This document shows positions 12,338-24,600 of a DNA stretch of 64,000 bases, one piece after another (within the stretch, counting starts at the first letter, position 1; each line of letters opens with the position of its first letter). The DNA comes from Paracentrotus lividus (taxonomy: Eukaryota > Echinodermata > Echinoidea > Camarodonta > Echinidae): contig CALNVZ010000674.1 in NCBI GenBank assembly GCA_940671915.1, positions 33,192,468-33,256,467 on the forward strand. Reading direction: 5' to 3'. Below the pieces are notes generated by a model, which made no database searches, was not told where the DNA came from, and was given only the letters and a program-made list of their open reading frames with translations. The translations under genes were made by a program, and so were the position numbers.

Positions 12338-13534
12338 CCAGACCAGTTTACTAACATATTCAAAGTTTATACATATAGGCTTTTTTTTTTCCCTAGCGAC
12401 ATATACAAGGTACTCAAACAACTGGTAATAAAAGAATGAACTACAATAGGGGAGAGCGGGGTTATATGGAACATTTTTCACAAAAATGGCCTTAAAACAA
12501 AAGCGGATTTATTTAAAGAAACAATAAATAATCAAGTTGAGTGTATATCTGTATGCTACAAATATACCCCATAAAATTCTTAAACTTAGTGATGGTTCCG
12601 GAAAAAATCCATCTTCAACAAGTCCATGTCAAGTGTTCCAACTAACCCCGGACACGGGGTTAGTTGGAACAAGGTATGGGGTAAGTTGAAACATTGTGCA
12701 TTACATCATTATATAAAATTATATTTAAAATACCTGCATCATTATTGCATGGGTTCAGCTTACTTGCTTTATTCGTTCCAATTAAAATATTAAAGATTGG
12801 TGTTCATTTGTTTTTTTAACTTCGTGTTTTATTACACTTGATAGCATCCACTCAGATACAGATATTCTGAAGTCCTGTGAAGTAGCATTCTGCAATATAT
12901 TTTGTTTAAACCAAAATAAAATTGTCCAATGTGCACTAATATACATTTACAGTAATATTTCGGAACACTTCAATGAATTATATGATTTTCATTTTTTTAT
13001 TCAGCTGAAACCTATTTACTTAGTACATGTTCCAACTAACCCCGTTCAAAATGTTCCAACTAACCCCAGAGGCCTATTTGACATTTGTAAGCTTACAGCA
13101 CAAAAGAGGGACAACAACATGCCATATATTTAACCTTGTTTTGTAACTTGGTATAACTGTTTGTTATGATAAAAAACTGGCCAACTTAATTTATGATCTT
13201 CTCTGAGATAATAAAACATTTGTAAAAATGACAACATTTACTCAGAAGGTGAAAAAACAAACATTGCTTTCTAACTTCACGAGGCTTGAAGCATGTGTGC
13301 TGTCTAAAATGTGGTGGATGGCAGTTGCTACATAGCAAACAATCCTGAGGGTCGATTTGCATAAATATATTCATAGACGTTCAAGAAAATTACAAATGTA
13401 TCTACAACTAACCCCGGTTCCAACCTAACCCCACTCTCCCCTACATGGAATCCAGTTTGCATACATCAGTTGTTGCTTATGTCGGGAAAGCGCTCCAGTA
13501 AGCTTTCTGGTTTGAATATGTTAGTAAACTGGTC
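12338..13534. mobile_element. Foldback element split by a nested transposon
   Basis: About 25 bases at 12341-12367 (ACCAGTTTACTAACATATTC) recur as the inverse at 13510-13534. Between them sits the TA-flanked element at 12449-13441, so the outer inverted repeat was present first and was split by the insertion. Confidence 0.6.
12449..13441. mobile_element. 993-bp TA-flanked element with GGGGAGAG ends
   Basis: TA dinucleotides flank inverted ends GGGGAGAGCGGGGTTA / TAACCCCACTCTCCCC. Internally the word GTTCCAACTAACCCC and its complement recur several times near both ends, like subterminal binding repeats. No transposase frame is seen. A second copy at 42701-43618 has the left end but lacks the right end. 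Confidence 0.75.
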
Positions 13535-13600
13535 TTATTATGCAAACAAGGTGGTTCCTTGAAAGGAAAAGGATTGAAGGATTTCCAAGAGCGTTAATAA

Positions 13601-14434
13601 AGGAGACGGGAGACATTGTAACAGAGGCTCCCATTCCTACAGAAACACGCTACAATCTTAAACCTGTGTATTGAGCATGCACATTCCATCGCTCCAAATG
13701 CTGTTTGAGTGTAAGACGGTTCGTTGAACTTCTACAGCAGAAAAAATCGTTTTGTAGCAGAAAGAGTAATATTTCACACTGCCAATGTTTTAACTCTGCG
13801 ACAAATATGTGGTTGAGCTATGGCTGTCATTTTTTTATTTATTTAGAATAATTATATTCTTAGGCCTGTATTTTGCTAAAGTTTCAACGATGAATACCAA
13901 AATTAACATATAGAAAAATCTCTCCAAACATGGTCGCCCACCTCAGGGAGGCAATTAGTAAAAAAGCGTTAAGTAAGCACCTTTGCCCCGTACTAGCCCC
14001 AGGACAATTCAGGGGCGCTGCCATCGCCCGTACAGAGTAGGTAAACTTCTGCAATAACCCCATGCCATGCATATTGCAATTGGAAAATGTAATGTAACTT
14101 GAGTCAAGCATTGTCATGTTTTATTATAATTAGCTTATGTGATTAATGTTGTATAAATATTGGATCTGTCAAGTGCATAGAAAAACAAAATGTTACAATT
14201 TCATGTGTTACAATTGCCCCGGGTTCAGGGGCAATTGTAACACTCGACCTCTTGTTTTGAAAAGATAATGACTTCAAAATAAATAGTTTTCCTTAACCCA
14301 AACCTATTCATATGTCGAGCTAAGATATCCATATTTCGTTTTACTTAGTTTTAAGCAAGTATTTACTACAATAAAGTTGATAAGTCAAATTTGGAGAGAA
14401 AAAAAAAGTGTTACAATTGTCGCCGGTCTCCCCT
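13601..14434. mobile_element. Inverted-repeat element with GGAGAC...ATTGTAACA ends
   Basis: The start AGGAGACGGGAGACATTGTA is matched in reverse at 14407-14434 (ACAATTGTCGCCGGTCTCCC). Inside, GTTACAATTGCCCC and its complement occur close together near 14210-14245. Non-autonomous; no transposase seen. Confidence 0.55.
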
Positions 14435-14683
14435 ACTGCTCTCCGATCATCAGAAAATTCGTTAATGAGAATTTTTATTCAAAATACATGTTGTTGCTAT
14501 GCTGGTCAATCATAGGTACAGTGTACTTTATCAAAAGTAGACATAGTCAAAAGGGTATGCACTCTTTTCACATTTCTGAACTGTATATTCTTCGTGTTCT
14601 TCCGGATAATACTTAATTATCTATAGGCCTGTGGAATGCAAGCATCACTTCACAATCATTCTAGCATTAATGTTGCTATTGGC

Positions 14684-14957
14684 GGTATCTCACTTCGCGG
14701 AGACGTCTCCGCGACGGATAAGAAGTATTAGAGACATCTCCGCGACGTCTCCGTGACAATTTTCAAAACCTGTCTCAAAGCAGTTTCAAGGGATCGTCTC
14801 AAAATAGTTTCTGCGACTCGTGAAACGTCGCGAGGACTGAGGAGACGTCTCCGTAACAAGTTTCAAATCCGTCTCCAAGTTGTTTCAAAAACGTCTCAAG
14901 GTAGTTCCAAATCCGTCGCAAAGTAGTTTCAAAGCAGTTTCCGAGAAGTGAGATACC
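14684..14957. mobile_element. GTATCTCACTTC-family palindromic element, copy 2
   Basis: 274 bp with terminal inverted repeats GGTATCTCACTTC / GAAGTGAGATACC and many internal GTCTCC, GACGTCTCC and GTAGTTTC-type repeats. Related sequence lies at 11866-12242, 19411-19518 and 58800-58836. Confidence 0.7.
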
Positions 14958-14978
14958 ACCATTTATGTGTGAGATGCA

Positions 14979-15237
14979 TTATGCGGCGGTCACAACTCAT
15001 CGTAGGCTACGGGGCACGTGCCATCAACGTAGCCTGCTTTGCATGTGTAATGCACGCACAGGTCCCGGGTCAACTTCTGCGAAATCCTTCGTTTCTGTAG
15101 TAAGGGTATGGGAAAAAGTTCCTGTACGTCGTACAGGCATTGTGCCTTCAAGGTACCTCCGCTGCACGAATTTTCTACGAAATCCATCGTAGGGAGTTGC
15201 ACGTCGAAAGTACGGCGAGTTGTGACCGCAGCATAAA
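14979..15237. mobile_element. 259-bp MITE just upstream of the fasciclin gene
   Basis: Terminal inverted repeats of 20 bases (TTATGCGGCGGTCACAACTC and its near-complement at 15218-15237). It ends 110 bases before the TATA box of the downstream gene, so it may sit within its promoter region. Confidence 0.7.
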
Positions 15238-15347
15238 AAAACGCTGATTTGTCAAATGTGTCTTTGTCAATGAGGAATGCATTTAGGTCTTTAAGTATGA
15301 GGGGAAAGAATTTGGCTTTTTGTGGCATGTGGTGATGAAGGCAAGGG

Positions 15348-15356
15348 TATAAATAG
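15348..15356 (+). promoter_or_regulatory. TATA box of the fasciclin gene
   Basis: TATAAATAG 97 bases before the second base of the start codon region; transcription would begin near 15378-15391, giving a 5' leader of about 65-75 bases before the ATG at 15453. Confidence 0.6.
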
Positions 15357-15452
15357 ATGTACTGAGATACCACTCGTCACACCTTGTCTTCACTGTGTCC
15401 AGGCTTGCTGAACGTCTCTTTGCTTCTCATCCAGGCAACCAACAGCTCAACC

Positions 15453-15744
15453 ATGCAATCTATCATTACTCTTTTGGCCGTCCTCGTCGGAGTAGCCTTC
15501 GCAGACAACATGGCCATTTCTTCCGACGATCTCAACCAGAAGAATAAAGACATCTCTGCCACAGAATACCTGAAACGCATCTTCAAGAACTCGCTTATGC
15601 ACTACGACAGTTGCAGCGACGTGTCGAGCCAGGATGACTTCGTTGATAATCTTGAAATCAAGCTATCGGCTCTTGGGCTTAAAGAAGCTTCCGACATCGC
15701 ACGTCAGGTTGACCTGAAGCAGATCATCAGAGACAGTTCTTTAA
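15453..15744 (+). CDS. Fasciclin gene exon 1
   Basis: ATG in context AACCATGCA, signal peptide and the first part of FAS1 domain 1; ends TTTAA|GTAAGT, phase 1. Confidence 0.9.
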
Positions 15745-18700
15745 GTAAGTTTTTACATTTTGTCATTTTAAGCCTAGAAACTATTCGATGTCTGATTTTT
15801 TTTTTTTTTCTTAAGCATGTACAAATTTAGCGACAATGACAGTGACATCGGAGTATAATTTATGTAGAAAGTCTTTTATAATAATTTCGCTACCATAATC
15901 TTACAAATCGGTTGTTTCCTAATCCATTTTGAATTCTCTTCGTACCTGCAGCATCTTTCACGCTATGCCTTCCCAGTGACGAGGCTGTCCAGAGGTGGAG
16001 GCAGGAGCTTCCTCGAGAGCTGGGACCGGAGGCTCTAAAACAACTGGTCAAGGCTTGGATTGTTCCTGACGTGGTTAGATTTCCTACCATTACAAACAAC
16101 AAGAAGGTTCAGAGTTTAAATGGCGCCAAACTTCGATACAATGTCTACTATAAGGATAAGGTTGGTATGGGACTAGCTAGGAGTCTTTCCGTTTTTCTTT
16201 TTTTTTGTTTGTTTTTTTTTGGGAAAGATCATGCTAAGTCTTCAACCGAAGCTCCGCTTTTTTACAAGCCCCCTTTTTTTTATTTAGTTCTTGATTTCTC
16301 AATCTTTATTTTATATCGAACAACTTTGCGTGTATTAAATTTGAATATCAATGAAAAATGTCCATATTGAAAGTTTATACATTTATAATTCTAAACGGAA
16401 TGCACTTTTTGTTCACATTCTGAGAATTTCAGGGAAAGAGAAATAGTCTTACACAACTCTATGAACTTAGTATACTTTTGATCTATAATCGTTGTTTGGC
16501 AATGTTTGGGTAGGTATGTAAAGTGGCTTACCAATCAAATGTCTAAAACGCCATCTCCCCCGAGTCTTGCCATTAAATTCATCTTGCTTTTTAACATGTT
16601 ATGTTCGAATTTTTCTTTGCAGATCATTTATACTGTGGATGGTGCTAGAATCGCAGTAAATCTGGAGGTCGCTAGAAATCAAATCGTTCAAATTATTGAC
16701 AAAGTCATCTACCCACTCCCAGTCAGAAACGTTGTCCAAACCCTGGTCGATGTCGAATCTTTCTCCATGATCGTGGATCTTCTTAGGCAAGCTGAACTCT
16801 CGGACCCGGTTTCAGGTAATATATATTTTCATAAAATCTTCAGTGGCGGATCCAGGCTAAGCGGGGGCGTAGGGGACGCGCCAACCTATAATCTTAAGGG
16901 GGTTATAGGCAAATTACACTTCTATTTGCTCATTTTTGAAGAAATTAAAAGGAATAACCCTCAAAAACCATATCGGTAGAGAAGTTATGTATCAAGGGAT
17001 CTTATGGACGAAAAAAAAAATCACCAATAATGCCTAATTAGCATAATTTATGCAAAATAGCCTCTTTTTTTGCAAGACAAAATACCTCACGAATGGAATG
17101 TCTGTTGCTGTTCAATCTTTGCATGCTTATTGGTGAAATTTGTCTCTGGGGAATAAATGGATTAGTTTTAAATGTCATAAATGTATAATTAGCTTTTAAA
17201 AAAAAAAACAATAAAATACAACAAGAATTTTTATTTTTTTAAATTCCTTCCAATCCTTTCCCCAGACATATGTTTAGAGAACATCTTTGCAAAAAAAAAG
17301 GAGTTATTTGTTTGTAAGGTATTCAGTAGATCTTGTTTTGGGCAAAGGGCTAATTTGCATAAATTATGCTAATTAGGCATTATTGGTGATTTTTTTTTTT
17401 TTCGTCCATAAGATCCCTTGATACATAACCTCTCTACGGATATGGTTTTGGAGGGTTATTTCTTTTCATTTCTTCAGAAATGAGCCAAATAGAAGTGTAA
17501 CAATTTGCCTATACCCCCTTAAACCACTGATTTACTGTACATGTTAAAATCGGAAAATTTTTGGCGCCCCCCCCCCCCCCATCGGGCCTGGAGCCCTCCC
17601 CTATCCCGAAATCCTATATCCGCCACTGCATCTTGCTATATCATAGAATTCACAATTGGATTTCACGCCAAGTGTGTTGAAAAAGGAACATTGTAGAGAA
17701 AAGTCTGTCCACCCAAACTTTGAGAATTTGGATCATTTCTGACCTTAAATAATAATAATCCGGCGATTTGTAATAGACGAAAGTAAAACGTATGTATTCC
17801 TCATTTGCTTCAGTTTGTGCAAAAGACCAACTTAAAGGGATTTGGTAACTTTCAAAAACAAGAGCAATCAGATCAAGATTAATAAAATTATATTGTTCCA
17901 ACAGTAAAAACAAACTACTGAAAGTTTCAGATCAAATGGAAGTCATTTACTACCTTAACAGTGTAACAAAAAATGCCAAGCATACAGCCGAACACCAGGA
18001 CCATCTGCTGCTAGCTCACCAGGCCGCTAGAGACGGGTACTATACAACAGGAAATGGGTGTATTTTGTGCAATGTGCAAAAGCACATGGTTTTATAAACC
18101 ATCCGGTGTTGGTTTATAAAATTCAAGTATGAAATCATTAATATCTTGAAGGTAAAGCAAGCAATAAGCGTGCAATTTTGAAGAGATACCAGACTGACCT
18201 AAGTGTTTATAATTATGTTGGCAAAATATGCTAAATCGAATAAAATGGATTTGAATATTCTTCAATGTTACTGCATCCTTTTAAGTTTAATCTGTCTCTC
18301 ATTTGTTATAGAAACTGACCCCATCACGGTTCTTGTACCAACCAACAAGGCTTTCCAGGCTCTTGCTCCTACTCTTATCAAAGATCTCATGACGAACCAG
18401 ACTAAACTCAGAAACCTACTCAAATATCATGTCATCTCTGACGTCAAATACTCTGTATCCCTGTCATCAGGACAGCGTATCACCACAGCCTTGCAAGGAA
18501 ACCAGATATCCGTCAACATTGATAATGGTGAGCATTGGCAGCGATCCCGGGGGGGGGGGACGGGGGAACGTGTCCCCCCCCCCCCACGATTTTGTTCATG
18601 TCAAATACAATGCTAAATGTTATTATAAGGCAGAATTCTCGGCTCGCGCTTCGGGCTCGCAAACATTTTCATTAGTTTCTGCATAATGTGCGAAGTATGC

Positions 18701-19794
18701 GAATTCTTAGTGTATTTTTTTCACTTTCGGGTGTTTCCGCCCCCCCCCCCTGGTCGTGACATGAAATCGCCGCGCTTGATGGCGAGTCTACAAACAAAAA
18801 TAATCAAAATAGCTACTTTTAAACAGTGGCGGATCCAGGCGGGGCGTATGGGACGCGCCCCATTATATAATTTGGAAACCACTCATTGGCCGTACATGTT
18901 AAAATCCGAAAATTTCGGGGGCGCCCCACCCCCTATTAGGCCGGACTCCCCCTTTCCTGAAATCCCGGATCCGCCACTGAAAAAGCTACTTTTTAACAAA
19001 GGTTCTTGAGCAAATTTTCGATGAAATTTTTACATCGGAAAAGAATCATATATTCAGTATCTGCTGTATACTTTATACCTAACTGTTGTGCAGCTCGCGT
19101 TAGCATCATTTTAAGGCGGAAATTACAATCTTCTCATCTGAAATTGAATTGGCAAATTTTATTGACATGCAATCTGTTCATTTCACCAGATAGATCAATT
19201 ATTATGTAAGTAGAAAACTGCTGCCATTTTTTTCTCTCTCTCAATTCTTTAAAGAGTTACGTCTTTTTAATTTGTATTCTTGCTATAGTGTTATTGTATT
19301 TTTTTATTATTTTTTTTTTTAGTTGGGTCCATTCAAAATGTGTCGGTTTCCCGCGTCCTTTGTTGCAAACGCCGATTTATCAGATTTTGAATAGAATCCC
19401 GAAACTTAGGGTGCTATCTCACTTCGCGGAAACGTCTCCGCGACAAAATAGAAATTTCGTCTCCGCTGTAAGAATCGTCTGGAATGGAGCTTCAAATTTT
19501 ACGAGTACTGAGATAATAGTCTCTTTCTCTTAAATAATCGTTTAACATTAGTACGGTTTCATTACAAAGGACGCTTTTATTTAATTGAATTCACTTTTTT
19601 AATTTATTTAATGTGACTTATATATTACTATGTAATTTATGAAATAAAATATCTGAAATTTCATCTTTTCCTTTACAGGGCGGATCATCCTGAGCCCTGA
19701 AAGAAACAACCCGACAGCAAATGTGATTAAAGCAAATATCCCTACAACTAATGGAGTCATCCATATCATCGATCAAGTCCTCCTCCCGTTTTAA
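15453..19794 (+). CDS. Secreted protein with two FAS1 (fasciclin) domains
   Basis: Five exons: 15453-15744, 15952-16160, 16623-16815, 18312-18527, 19679-19794. All junctions have GT...AG and matching phases (1, 0, 1, 1). Product 341 aa: signal peptide 1-17 (MQSIITLLAVLVGVAFA), FAS1 domain 1 about 36-199 (ends NQIVQIIDKVIYP), FAS1 domain 2 about 200-341 (TVLVPTNKAFQAL, LLKYHVISDV, ends NGVIHIIDQVLLPF). FAS1 domains mediate cell adhesion and matrix binding in the periostin/TGFBI family; this protein lacks an EMI domain or membrane anchor, so it is probably a short secreted form. Domain 1 has lost the YH pair (AW in its place), domain 2 keeps it. It has a TATA box upstream and AATAAA at 19918. 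Intron 3 contains two MITEs and intron 4 two more. A damaged copy of exons 3-5 lies at 21640-26250. Confidence 0.9.
15952..16160 (+). CDS. Fasciclin gene exon 2
   Basis: Acceptor TACCTGCAG; encodes SFTLCLPSDEAVQRW (H1-type box) to NGAKLRYNVYYKDK; ends AAG|GTTGGT, phase 0. Confidence 0.88.
16623..16815 (+). CDS. Fasciclin gene exon 3
   Basis: Acceptor TTTCTTTGCAG; encodes the H2-like end of FAS1-1 and the start of FAS1-2; ends TCAG|GTAATA, phase 1. Confidence 0.9.
16841..17628. mobile_element. 788-bp foldback element with CAGTGGCGGA ends
   Basis: Ends CAGTGGCGGATCCAGG and ATATCCGCCACTG. The outer 200 or so bases at each side are inverted copies of each other (for example the block around AATAATGCCTAATTAGCATA at 17025 and its complement at 17355). 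CAGTGGCG-type ends are seen in hAT-like non-autonomous elements; no clear 8-bp target duplication was found. Lies in intron 3. Confidence 0.7.
17836..18280. mobile_element. TTAA-type MITE in fasciclin intron 3
   Basis: Reverse-orientation relative of the element at 7481-7917, with TTAA at 17832-17835 and 18281-18284. It ends 31 bases before exon 4, so it supplies most of the intron sequence near that acceptor. Confidence 0.75.
18312..18527 (+). CDS. Fasciclin gene exon 4
   Basis: Acceptor TTTGTTATAG; encodes ETDPITVLVPTNKAF to QISVNIDN; ends AATG|GTGAGC, phase 1. Confidence 0.9.
18834..18979. mobile_element. 146-bp MITE with CAGTGGCGGATCC ends
   Basis: Short palindromic element in intron 4 with ends CAGTGGCGGATCCAGG and CCCGGATCCGCCACTG; the ends match those of the 788-bp element in intron 3. 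Confidence 0.75.
19411..19518. mobile_element. GTATCTCACTTC-family fragment in fasciclin intron 4
   Basis: Opens GTGCTATCTCACTTCGCGGA and carries AACGTCTCCGCG as in the copies at 11866-12242 and 14684-14957; right end decayed. Confidence 0.55.
19679..19794 (+). CDS. Fasciclin gene exon 5 with stop
   Basis: Acceptor CCTTTACAG; encodes RIILSPERNNPTANVIKANI and the FAS1 H2 box to the TAA at 19792-19794. Confidence 0.92.
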
Positions 19795-19917
19795 GACATT
19801 TCGTTCCCGTCTAGGGAGACTTTCAACAAAGTCGCTAGAATAATTCAATTCAATTCACTTCACAAGCTCAATGAAAGTATTTCTTGATTAAAAACAAATT
19901 TCATATAGTTTTCCAAA

Positions 19918-19923
19918 AATAAA
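19918..19923 (+). terminator. Poly(A) signal of the fasciclin gene
   Basis: AATAAA 124 bases after the stop codon. Confidence 0.6.
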
Positions 19924-20610
19924 GTTTTTGATAGAATCCACTTAATTGAAATTTTGCCCCATTTGAAACTTTGCGTCAATTAATATTTGATATAAAGCAT
20001 AGCTGAGGAATTCCGATCAAATGTCGGAAATAACCAATCAGGAATAGTTAAGTTCGCTCACATAGATTATCATTTGTCATTCTGTTATTACGATTGAAAT
20101 AAAATTTCACCTAAAATAATATATTCTGATTTTCCTTTTTAAAGGGGCAAATTATATGCAGGGGAGTGTCGTATGAAAAAGGTCAATAAATTTCTGAAAA
20201 CGCAAGTGGTGATTATGAGGTGTTGCAGAGATGCAAACCCTACGAAATAATTATAACATTACAAATTAGAAACTGAATAACACAGTTTGAAACAGCTGAA
20301 ATGAACTGTCTTGGTCGCAAGAGAAATCTTTTGATTTGAATGCATCTCCAAAATTGAATGACTAGTTATTATTCGTGCTCGCGTTCAAGTCGTGTGATTC
20401 AGCTGTCACAAATATTTTGATTATTTGCGTTCTAATTTTATAATTATTCCATAGGGTTGGTATAATTTATATGTCTGGGTGACGTGTAATGTGAAATTGC
20501 AGAAAAACGGACAAGTTGTACGAGGATGAGATGTTTCTGAATGAAAAATGTGAAACGATTGTATGAAAGAACTTCCCTGATAGTGTTGCAAATAAATACA
20601 AGCCACAAAT

Positions 20611-20748
20611 ACACTGTAAAACGTTGGTGTTGAATTAATATTAAATTGGTGTTAAATAAACACTACTGGTGTTAGGATAACACCACCATGAGAGTTGTCC
20701 TAAATAAATATTAGTGATGTTAATTCAACACCATCGTTTTTGCACTGT
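20611..20748. mobile_element. 138-bp MITE with ACTGTAAAACG...TTGGTGTTGAATTAA ends
   Basis: About 28-base terminal inverted repeats; the internal unit GGTGTTA/AACACC repeats several times. A second copy at 25919-26060 belongs to the duplicated segment. Confidence 0.7.
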
Positions 20749-20943
20749 TTATAGGTATTTATTTGTTCTTATGTAAACGAGCCACATTGGGCTTCCTTTG
20801 TTTTGACGCCCTGGTTCTGGCCTGAAATTATCGAAATCGGAAGAAATAAGGAAATTCAAATTTGTTTTTTTATTCAAATATATTTAAACAGGATAACAAG
20901 ATCAGATTTAATAATGTAAAGAGCTGTTTTACACTTGGTCCTG

Positions 20944-21606
20944 CACGTATGTTTGTTAGCTACGTAACCAATTGGCACGACGTGATGGCGTCCATGTTGA
21001 CAGATATATAGGCATCGACGAAAGAGGGCAGCTAATATTGGCACGTGAGGGCGCCAATTATTTTCTCGCTTTGTCTTTCTCCAAGGCTGAAATAAATTGT
21101 CAGAATCTTCAATAAAATATATAATGAGATTTATAATGTTTTACTTGCGCATTTGGTCATGTTTTCCCCTGAATCTTCCTTATGAATTAACAATTGAGAC
21201 AATCAAACCCGATTGGCATTTAAAAACTCATTTGCTCATTGAGGCACTTGAAGAAAGGTCAATATCATAATCTGCTAATTACAAAACCTAATTTGTCTTC
21301 TTTCCGAATTTGCAGTGTTTATTTTGTTTCTTTTATCTTGTTTTATAGTATATCTACCTTGATATTGTGAATTTTGGTAAAGTGAACATGAATTATTCTT
21401 TTATTAAAAAAATATTTCAAATTGGGCAGACGCTTTCAATCATCTACAAAAACATAAATATATGGGACTATGTATCTTCAAACTCTAATATGGTCAGGTG
21501 AGGGCGCTGATTTTAAATGTAATCTATAAATGCACAATACAAGCGGTTTTTGATTATTCATGCTCAGTCTGGGGGAATTGCTCTTCAAGGAACAAAACCA
21601 TTCTTT
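20944..21606. other. Sequence unique to the first side of the duplication
   Basis: Follows the point where the first copy (ends near 20943) and the second copy (ends near 26250) diverge. No gene recognised. Confidence 0.5.
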
Positions 21607-21631
21607 NNNNNNNNNNNNNNNNNNNNNNNNN
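21607..21631. other. 25-N assembly gap
   Basis: Exactly 25 N. The duplicated sequence starts within about ten bases of its right edge. Confidence 0.98.
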
Positions 21632-21639
21632 ACTCTTAT

Positions 21640-24600
21640 CATTTATTATAGAACAACTTTGCGTGTGTTTAAATTTGAATATCAATGAAAAATGTCCATA
21701 TTGAAATGTTTATACATTTATAATTCTAAACGGAATGCATTTTTGTCACATTCTGAGAATTTCAGGGAAGAGAAATAGTCTTACACAACTCTTATGAACT
21801 TAGTATACTTTTGATCTATAATCGTGTTTGGCAATGTTTGGGTAGGTATGTAAAGTGGCTTACCAACAAATGTCTAAAACGACCATCTCCCCCGAGTCTT
21901 GCCATTAAATTCTATCTTGCTTTTACATTTATGTTCGAATTTTTCTTTGCAGATCATTTATATGTGGATGTGTTGTAGGAATCGCAGTAAATCTGGAGGT
22001 CGCTAGAAATCAAATCGTTCAAATTATTGACAAAGTCATCGTACCATCCTGTCAGAAACGTTGTCCAAACCTGGTCCGATGTCGAATCTTTCTCCATGAT
22101 CGTGGATCTTTCTTAGGCAAGCTGAACTCTCGGGACCCGGTCTTCAGGTAATATAGATTTCATCATTAAATCTTCAGTGGCGGATCACGGTAAGCGGGGG
22201 CGTAGGGGACGCGCCAACCATAATCTTTAAGGGGGTATTAGGCAAATTACCTTCTATTTGCTCATTTTTGAAGAAATTAAAAGGAATAACCCTCAAAAAC
22301 CATATCGGTAGAGAAGTTATGTAATCAAGGGATCTTATGGACGAAAAAAAAAATCACCAATAATGCCTAATTAGCATAATTTATGCAAAATAGCCTCTTT
22401 TTTTTGCAAGACAAAATACCTCACGAATGGAATGTCTGTTGCTGTTCAATCTTTGCATGCTTTATGGTGAAATTTGTCTCTGGGGAATAAATGGATTAGT
22501 TTTAAATGTCATAAATGTATAATTAGCTTTAAAAAAAAACAATAAAATACAACAAGAATTTTTATTTTTTTAAATTCCTTCCAATCCTTTCCCCAGACAT
22601 ATGTTTAGAGAACATCTTTGCAAAAAAAAAGGAGTTATTTGTTGTAAGGTATTCAGTAGATCTTGTTTTGGGCAAAGGGCTAATTTGCATAAATTATGCT
22701 AATTAGGCATTATTGGTGATTTTTTTTTTTTTTCGTCCATAAGATCCCTTGATACATAACCTCTCTACGGATATGTTTTGGAGGGTTATTTCTTTTCATT
22801 TCTTCAGAAATGAGCCAATAGAAGTGTAACAATTTGCCTATACCCTTAAACCACTGATTTACTGTACATGTTAAAATCGGAAAATTTGGCGCCCCCCCCC
22901 CCCCCATCGGCCTGGAGCCCTCCCCTATCCCGAATCCTATATCCGCCACTGCATCTTGCTATATCATAGAATTCACAATTGGATTTCACGCCAAGTGTGT
23001 TGAAAAAGGAACATTGTAGAGAAAAGTCTGTCCACCCAAACTTTGAGAATTTGGATCATTTCTGACCTTAATAATAATATCCGGCGATTTGTAATAGACG
23101 AAAGTAAAACGTATGTATTCCTCATTTGCTTCAGTTTGTGCAAAAGACCAACTTAAAGGGATTTGGTAACTTTCAAAAACAAGAGCAATCAGAATCAAGA
23201 TTAATAAAATTATATTGTTCCAACAGTAAAAACAAACTACTGAAAGTTTCAGATCAAATGGAAGTCATTTACTACTTAACAGTGTAACAAAAAATGCAGC
23301 ATACAGCCGAACACCAGGACCATCTGCTGCTAGACATCACCAGGCCGCTAGAGACGGGTACTATACAACAGGAAATGGGTGTATTTTGTGCAATGTGCAA
23401 AAGCACATGGTTTTATAAACATCCGGTGTTGGTTATAAAATTAAGTATGAAATCATTAATATCTTGAAGGTAAAGCAAGCAATAAGCGTGCAATTTTGAA
23501 GAGATACCAGACTGACCTAAGTGTTTATAATTATGTTGGCAAAATATGCTAAATCGAATAAAATGGATTTGAAATTTCTTCAATGTACTGCATCCTTTTA
23601 AGTTTAATCTGTCTCTTCATTTGTTATAGAAACTGACCCCATCACGGTTCTTGTACCAACCAACAAGGCTTTCCAGGCTCTTGCTCCTAACTCTTATCAA
23701 AGATCTCATGACGAACCAGACTAAACTCAGAAACCTACTTCAAATATCATGTCATCTCTGACGTCAAATACTCTGTATCCCTGTCATCAGGACAGCGTAT
23801 ACCACAGGCTTGCAAGGAAACCAGATATCCGTCAACATTGATAATGGTGAGCATTGGCAGCGATCCCGGGGGGGGGGGACGGGGGAACGTGTCCCCCCCC
23901 CCCCACGATTTTGTTCATGTCAAATACAATGCAAATGTTATTATAAGGCAGAATTCTCGGCTCGCGCTTCGGGCTCGCAAACATTTTCATTAGTTTCTGC
24001 ATAATGTGCGAAGTATGCGAATTCTTAGTGTATTTTTTTCACTTTCGGGTGTTTCCGCCCCCCCCCCCTGGTCGTGACATTGAAATCGCCGCGCTTGATG
24101 GCGAGTCTACAAACAAAAATAATCAAAATAGCTACTTTTAAACAGTGGCGGATCCAGGCGGGGCGTATGGGACGCGCCCCATTATATAATTTGGGAAACC
24201 ACTCATTGGCCGTACATGTTTAAAATCCGAAAATTTCGGGGCGCCCCACCCCCTATTAGGGCCGGACTCCCCTTTCCTGAAATCCCGGATCCGCCACTGA
24301 AAAAGCTACTTTTTAACAAAGGTTCTTGAGCAAATTTTCGATGAAATTTTTACATCGGAAAAGAATCATATATTCAGTATCTGCTGTATACTTTATTACC
24401 TAACTGTTGTGCAGACTCGCGTTAGCATCATTTTAAGGCGGAAATTACAATCTTTCATCTGAAATGAATTGGCAAATTTTATTGACATGCAATCTGTTCA
24501 TTTCACAGATAGATCAATTATTATGTAAGTAGAAAACTGCTGCCATTTTTTCTCTCTCTCAATTCTTTAAAGAGTTACGTCTTTTTAATTTGTATTCTTG

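Noticed and set aside
14990..15373. 127-codon minus-strand frame upstream of the fasciclin gene
   Set aside because: It covers the 259-bp MITE and the promoter region and has no recognisable domain.
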